The translations under genes were made by a program, and so were the position numbers. From an uncultured Alphaproteobacteria bacterium (lineage in GTDB: Bacteria > Pseudomonadota > Alphaproteobacteria > Micropepsales > Micropepsaceae), in assembly GCA_903862715.1 (NCBI GenBank), contig CAIOYY010000046.1:1-36751 (forward strand): DNA of 36,751 bases, in the 5' to 3' direction. How positions within the stretch are numbered: position 1 is the stretch's first letter; every line of letters starts with the position of its first letter. Positions 33,993 through 36,751 of this stretch are shown here, piece after piece. The notes under the pieces were generated by a model. That model saw only the letters and a list, made by a program, of their open reading frames with translations. It did not search any database and was not told the DNA's origin.

Positions 33993-36644
33993 ATGAAAAC
34001 CACCGAGCCGCATACCGTTCGACTGAAGGATTATCACCCCCCACTTTACCGCATTCCCGAGGTTGCGCTTCATTTTAACCTGGACCCGGACGCCACCCGC
34101 GTCACGGCGACCATGAAGGTGGTCTGCTCGGATGAGAATGCCGGCGCCCTGGTTCTCGACGGCCAGAATTTGAAGCTCCTCTCGGTCAAGATAAATGGCA
34201 TACTGCTCGATAACTCCGCTTATGCGGTAGATGATGCACAGCTCACGCTCCATGAGCCGCCAGCTTCGTTCTTACTGGAAATCACGACGGAAATCGCGCC
34301 GGTAAAAAACACCGCGCTCGAAGGCCTTTACATGTCGAGCGGCATCTATTGTACCCAGTGCGAGCCGGAAGGCTTTCGCGCGATCACCTATTACCTTGAC
34401 CGGCCCGATAATCTCGCACGGTTCGAAACACGGATCGAAGCGCCCAAAGCCGAATATCCCGTGCTTCTTTCGAACGGAAACCTGATCGAAACGGACGACC
34501 TTCCCGGTGGGCGGCATTTCGCGCTGTGGCGCGATCCCTTTCCGAAACCGAGCTATCTGTTCGCCCTTGTCGCGGGCGATCTCGGTCACATCGAGGACAG
34601 CTTCGTGACGTGTTCAGGACGTAACGTCGATCTTCGCATTTATGTCGAACACGGAAACGAGGCCCGCGCCGAGTACGCGATGGACTCGTTGAAACGTTCG
34701 ATGCGCTGGGATGAAGAAGCCTATGGGCGGGAATACGACCTCGACATATTCATGATTGTTGCGGTTTCCGCCTTTAATTTCGGGGCCATGGAGAACAAGG
34801 GTCTCAACGTATTCAACGACAAGCTTCTGCTGGCAAGTCCCGAAACCGTAACCGACGACGATTATGCGCGCATCGAATGCGTAATCGGACATGAATATTT
34901 TCACAACTGGACGGGCAACCGCATCACCTGCCGCGATTGGTTTCAGCTTTCGCTCAAAGAGGGCCTGACGGTATTTCGCGAGTCTGGATTTGCCGGCGAC
35001 ATGCGCTCGCATGCGGTGCGCCGCATTTCCGACGTGAAGGATCTGCGTCTGCGCCAGTTCCAGGAAGATGCCGGACCGCTCGCGCATCCCGTGCAACCGC
35101 AATCATACATTGCAATCGACAATTTCTATACCGCGACCGTTTATGAAAAAGGCGCGGAGATTATCGGGATGCTGAAAACAATCGTGGGCGACGAGTGTTT
35201 CCGCAAGGGAATGGACATTTATTTCGCACGTCATGACGGTGAAGCAGCGACCGTCGAAGAATTCATATGTTGCTTCGAGGATGCGGCAGCGCGAGATTTG
35301 TTTCAGTTCCGGCGTTGGTATACGCAATCCGGCACGCCCGAAATCGATGTGCGCTCCGTCTATGATGCATCGGCGCAGACCTATCGGTTGACATTATCCC
35401 AGAGTCTCGGACCCACGCCGGGGCAACCGAAAAAGAAACCGATGCATATTCCATTGGCGCTCGGCCTTATCGGGAAAAAGAGCGGCAAGCCTCTTCCGCT
35501 TCGCATGCAAGGGGAAAACGGCACCGGGCCGGAGGATCGCGTTCTCGAATTGAAAGAGCCGACCCAGGATTTCGTTTTCGAGGGCATCTCCGAAGAACCC
35601 GTTTTGTCCATTGGGAGGGATTTCTCCGCGCCGGTGCGCATCCGGGACGGCAATGACCGGGCGGCCTGCGCGTTTCTGATGCAAAATGACACCGACCCGT
35701 TCAATCGCTGGGAATCGGCACAGCAGCTTGCAACCGAAATTGCACTGGAAATGATCGCCGACATACAAGCGAAGCGTTCGCCCAAGGTCGATCCGGTTTG
35801 CCTTGAGGCGTTTGGCGGCGTTCTGAACCGTGCGGATGAAGATCCCGCCCTCACCGCGCAGATGCTTTTGCCGCCGAGCGAAAATGAGCTTGCACTGGCT
35901 ATGACGCCGATCGACCCCGAAGCGATTTATGCCGCCCGCCGCGATCTCGTACGGAGCATCGCCGCCACGCATAGCCTCGCGATGCAGAGATTATATATGG
36001 AGAACGCAAGCCGGGGCGCGTTCCGGCCGGATGCCGCCTCTGCCGGGCGGCGGGCGCTCAGAAACGCAGCGTTGCGTTTCGTCACGGCGAAGGACGATGA
36101 GGACGCCGCGCAAATCGCGTTCGAACATTACCGCGCGGCCACCAATATGACGGATCGCATGGCCGGTCTCGCCACGCTGACCCGCATCGGCGGTCCGTTA
36201 TGCGAAAAGGCGCTGGCGGATTTTTACCAGCGCTTCCAGTCCGACCCGCTGGTGTTGGATAAATGGATGGGCGTACAGGCAATGGCGCCGGGCGCTGACA
36301 CCATCAATCGGGTCCGCGCATTGATGGAGCATTCGGCATTCTCGATGAAGAATCCGAACCGGGTGCGTGCACTGATCGGTGCCTTTGCCAATGGCAATCC
36401 CTTGCGCTTTCACGACTTGTCGGGCGCGGGATATGCCCTGGTATGCCAGGTGATAGGGGAGCTGGACGCGATCAACCCGCAAACGGCGGCGCGCATGACG
36501 ACGGTGTTCGAAACTTGGAGACGGTACGATGAAACGCGCCAAAACCTCATCAAATCGGAACTGACGGCGCTGGCCGCCCGCAAGCCAATTTCGCCGAATC
36601 TGTACGAGATCGTGATGAAAATTCTCGGTGCCGGTGAGGGGTGA
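33993..36644 (+). CDS. pepN: aminopeptidase N (M1 family)
   Basis: 883 aa, full length for bacterial PepN. This cytosolic zinc enzyme removes N-terminal residues from peptides. The substrate-binding GAMEN starts at residue 264. The zinc motif is HEYFH (300-304) with the third ligand Glu323 in LKEGLTVF. The C-terminal half contains the Ig-like and helical domains of the PepN subfamily. The start ATG lies 99 bases after the M48 protease gene, with AGGA about 7-10 bases upstream. The stop is at 36642-36644. Confidence 0.97.
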   Translation: MKTTEPHTVRLKDYHPPLYRIPEVALHFNLDPDATRVTATMKVVCSDENAGALVLDGQNLKLLSVKINGILLDNSAYAVDDAQLTLHEPPASFLLEITTEIAPVKNTALEGLYMSSGIYCTQCEPEGFRAITYYLDRPDNLARFETRIEAPKAEYPVLLSNGNLIETDDLPGGRHFALWRDPFPKPSYLFALVAGDLGHIEDSFVTCSGRNVDLRIYVEHGNEARAEYAMDSLKRSMRWDEEAYGREYDLDIFMIVAVSAFNFGAMENKGLNVFNDKLLLASPETVTDDDYARIECVIGHEYFHNWTGNRITCRDWFQLSLKEGLTVFRESGFAGDMRSHAVRRISDVKDLRLRQFQEDAGPLAHPVQPQSYIAIDNFYTATVYEKGAEIIGMLKTIVGDECFRKGMDIYFARHDGEAATVEEFICCFEDAAARDLFQFRRWYTQSGTPEIDVRSVYDASAQTYRLTLSQSLGPTPGQPKKKPMHIPLALGLIGKKSGKPLPLRMQGENGTGPEDRVLELKEPTQDFVFEGISEEPVLSIGRDFSAPVRIRDGNDRAACAFLMQNDTDPFNRWESAQQLATEIALEMIADIQAKRSPKVDPVCLEAFGGVLNRADEDPALTAQMLLPPSENELALAMTPIDPEAIYAARRDLVRSIAATHSLAMQRLYMENASRGAFRPDAASAGRRALRNAALRFVTAKDDEDAAQIAFEHYRAATNMTDRMAGLATLTRIGGPLCEKALADFYQRFQSDPLVLDKWMGVQAMAPGADTINRVRALMEHSAFSMKNPNRVRALIGAFANGNPLRFHDLSGAGYALVCQVIGELDAINPQTAARMTTVFETWRRYDETRQNLIKSELTALAARKPISPNLYEIVMKILGAGEG

Positions 36645-36751
36645 CATCAGCCCGGACGTGACAGACGCCTCAACCTTCTCATAATGGGCCATTGCGCGAA
36701 TCACCGCCGGAATCCGTGCGCGTCGCGTGACCTGTTCCCCGTCAGCACCTG
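36645..36751. other. window end, no gene supported
   Basis: 107 bases after pepN. One minus-strand frame is open across the boundary (containing AMAHYEKVEASV) and continues antisense into pepN; it might be the tail of a gene that enters from outside, but its stop at 36198 would need 447 bases of overlap with pepN. I see no terminator. Confidence 0.4.

Noticed and set aside
36198-36704. 168-codon minus-strand frame at the window end
   Set aside because: Most of it is antisense to pepN; it might be the end of an outside gene but nothing in it resembles a known protein.

Overview
The window looks like a chromosomal segment of a soil or water Alphaproteobacterium. It is GC-rich and densely coded, with many 4-bp start/stop overlaps, and it carries families common in that class (RcnB-like Arg/Asp-rich periplasmic protein, DUF6152, DUF898, YbaL-type antiporters, CspA). 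I cannot place it to genus. I see no insertion sequence, phage, CRISPR array or rRNA. Apart from a CspA-type protein there is no recognisable transcription regulator in the whole window.

Layout. 1-56 is the 3' part of a tRNA-Val(GAC). 197-1306 is glutathione-dependent formaldehyde dehydrogenase, facing a periplasmic RcnB-like gene across a bidirectional terminator. 2185-3365 holds two small exported proteins, divergently arranged. 3373-6459 is a minus-strand operon: nucleoside transporter, 54-aa membrane protein, uracil-DNA glycosylase-family protein and lipoprotein hydrolase. 6571-10311 (minus strand) holds a von Willebrand A lipoprotein, an arylamine N-acetyltransferase and a LigW/gamma-resorcylate decarboxylase-like amidohydrolase. 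10630-14113 is a tail-to-tail pair of paralogous YbaL/Kef antiporters.

The core of the window is 14351-22383, a plus-strand operon for the protocatechuate 4,5-cleavage (meta) pathway: ligK, a DUF1932 dehydrogenase, ligJ, ligI, ligA, ligB, ligC, then an aldo/keto reductase and a glycosyltransferase joined by GTGA overlaps. LigAB opens protocatechuate, LigC oxidises the semialdehyde to 2-pyrone-4,6-dicarboxylate, LigI opens the lactone, LigJ hydrates, and LigK splits the product to pyruvate and oxaloacetate. The isomerase LigU/GalD, expected between LigI and LigJ, is not present here. The DUF1932 protein, the reductase and the glycosyltransferase have no assigned place in the pathway.

22529-36644 is mostly housekeeping: a small charged protein, a cold-shock protein with a strong terminator, an SDR oxidoreductase, a DrrAB-type ABC exporter, DusA, a phosphomannomutase/phosphoglucomutase, a second copy of the small exported family seen at 2185, CobA/SUMT, an unknown 177-aa protein, a DUF898 membrane protein coupled to an M48 protease, and aminopeptidase N.

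Two start-site results stand out. LigI (17108) and the N-acetyltransferase (9253) both have clearly conserved N-terminal sequence upstream of any ATG, GTG or TTG, and both appear to start at CTG in the context CTGAGC.
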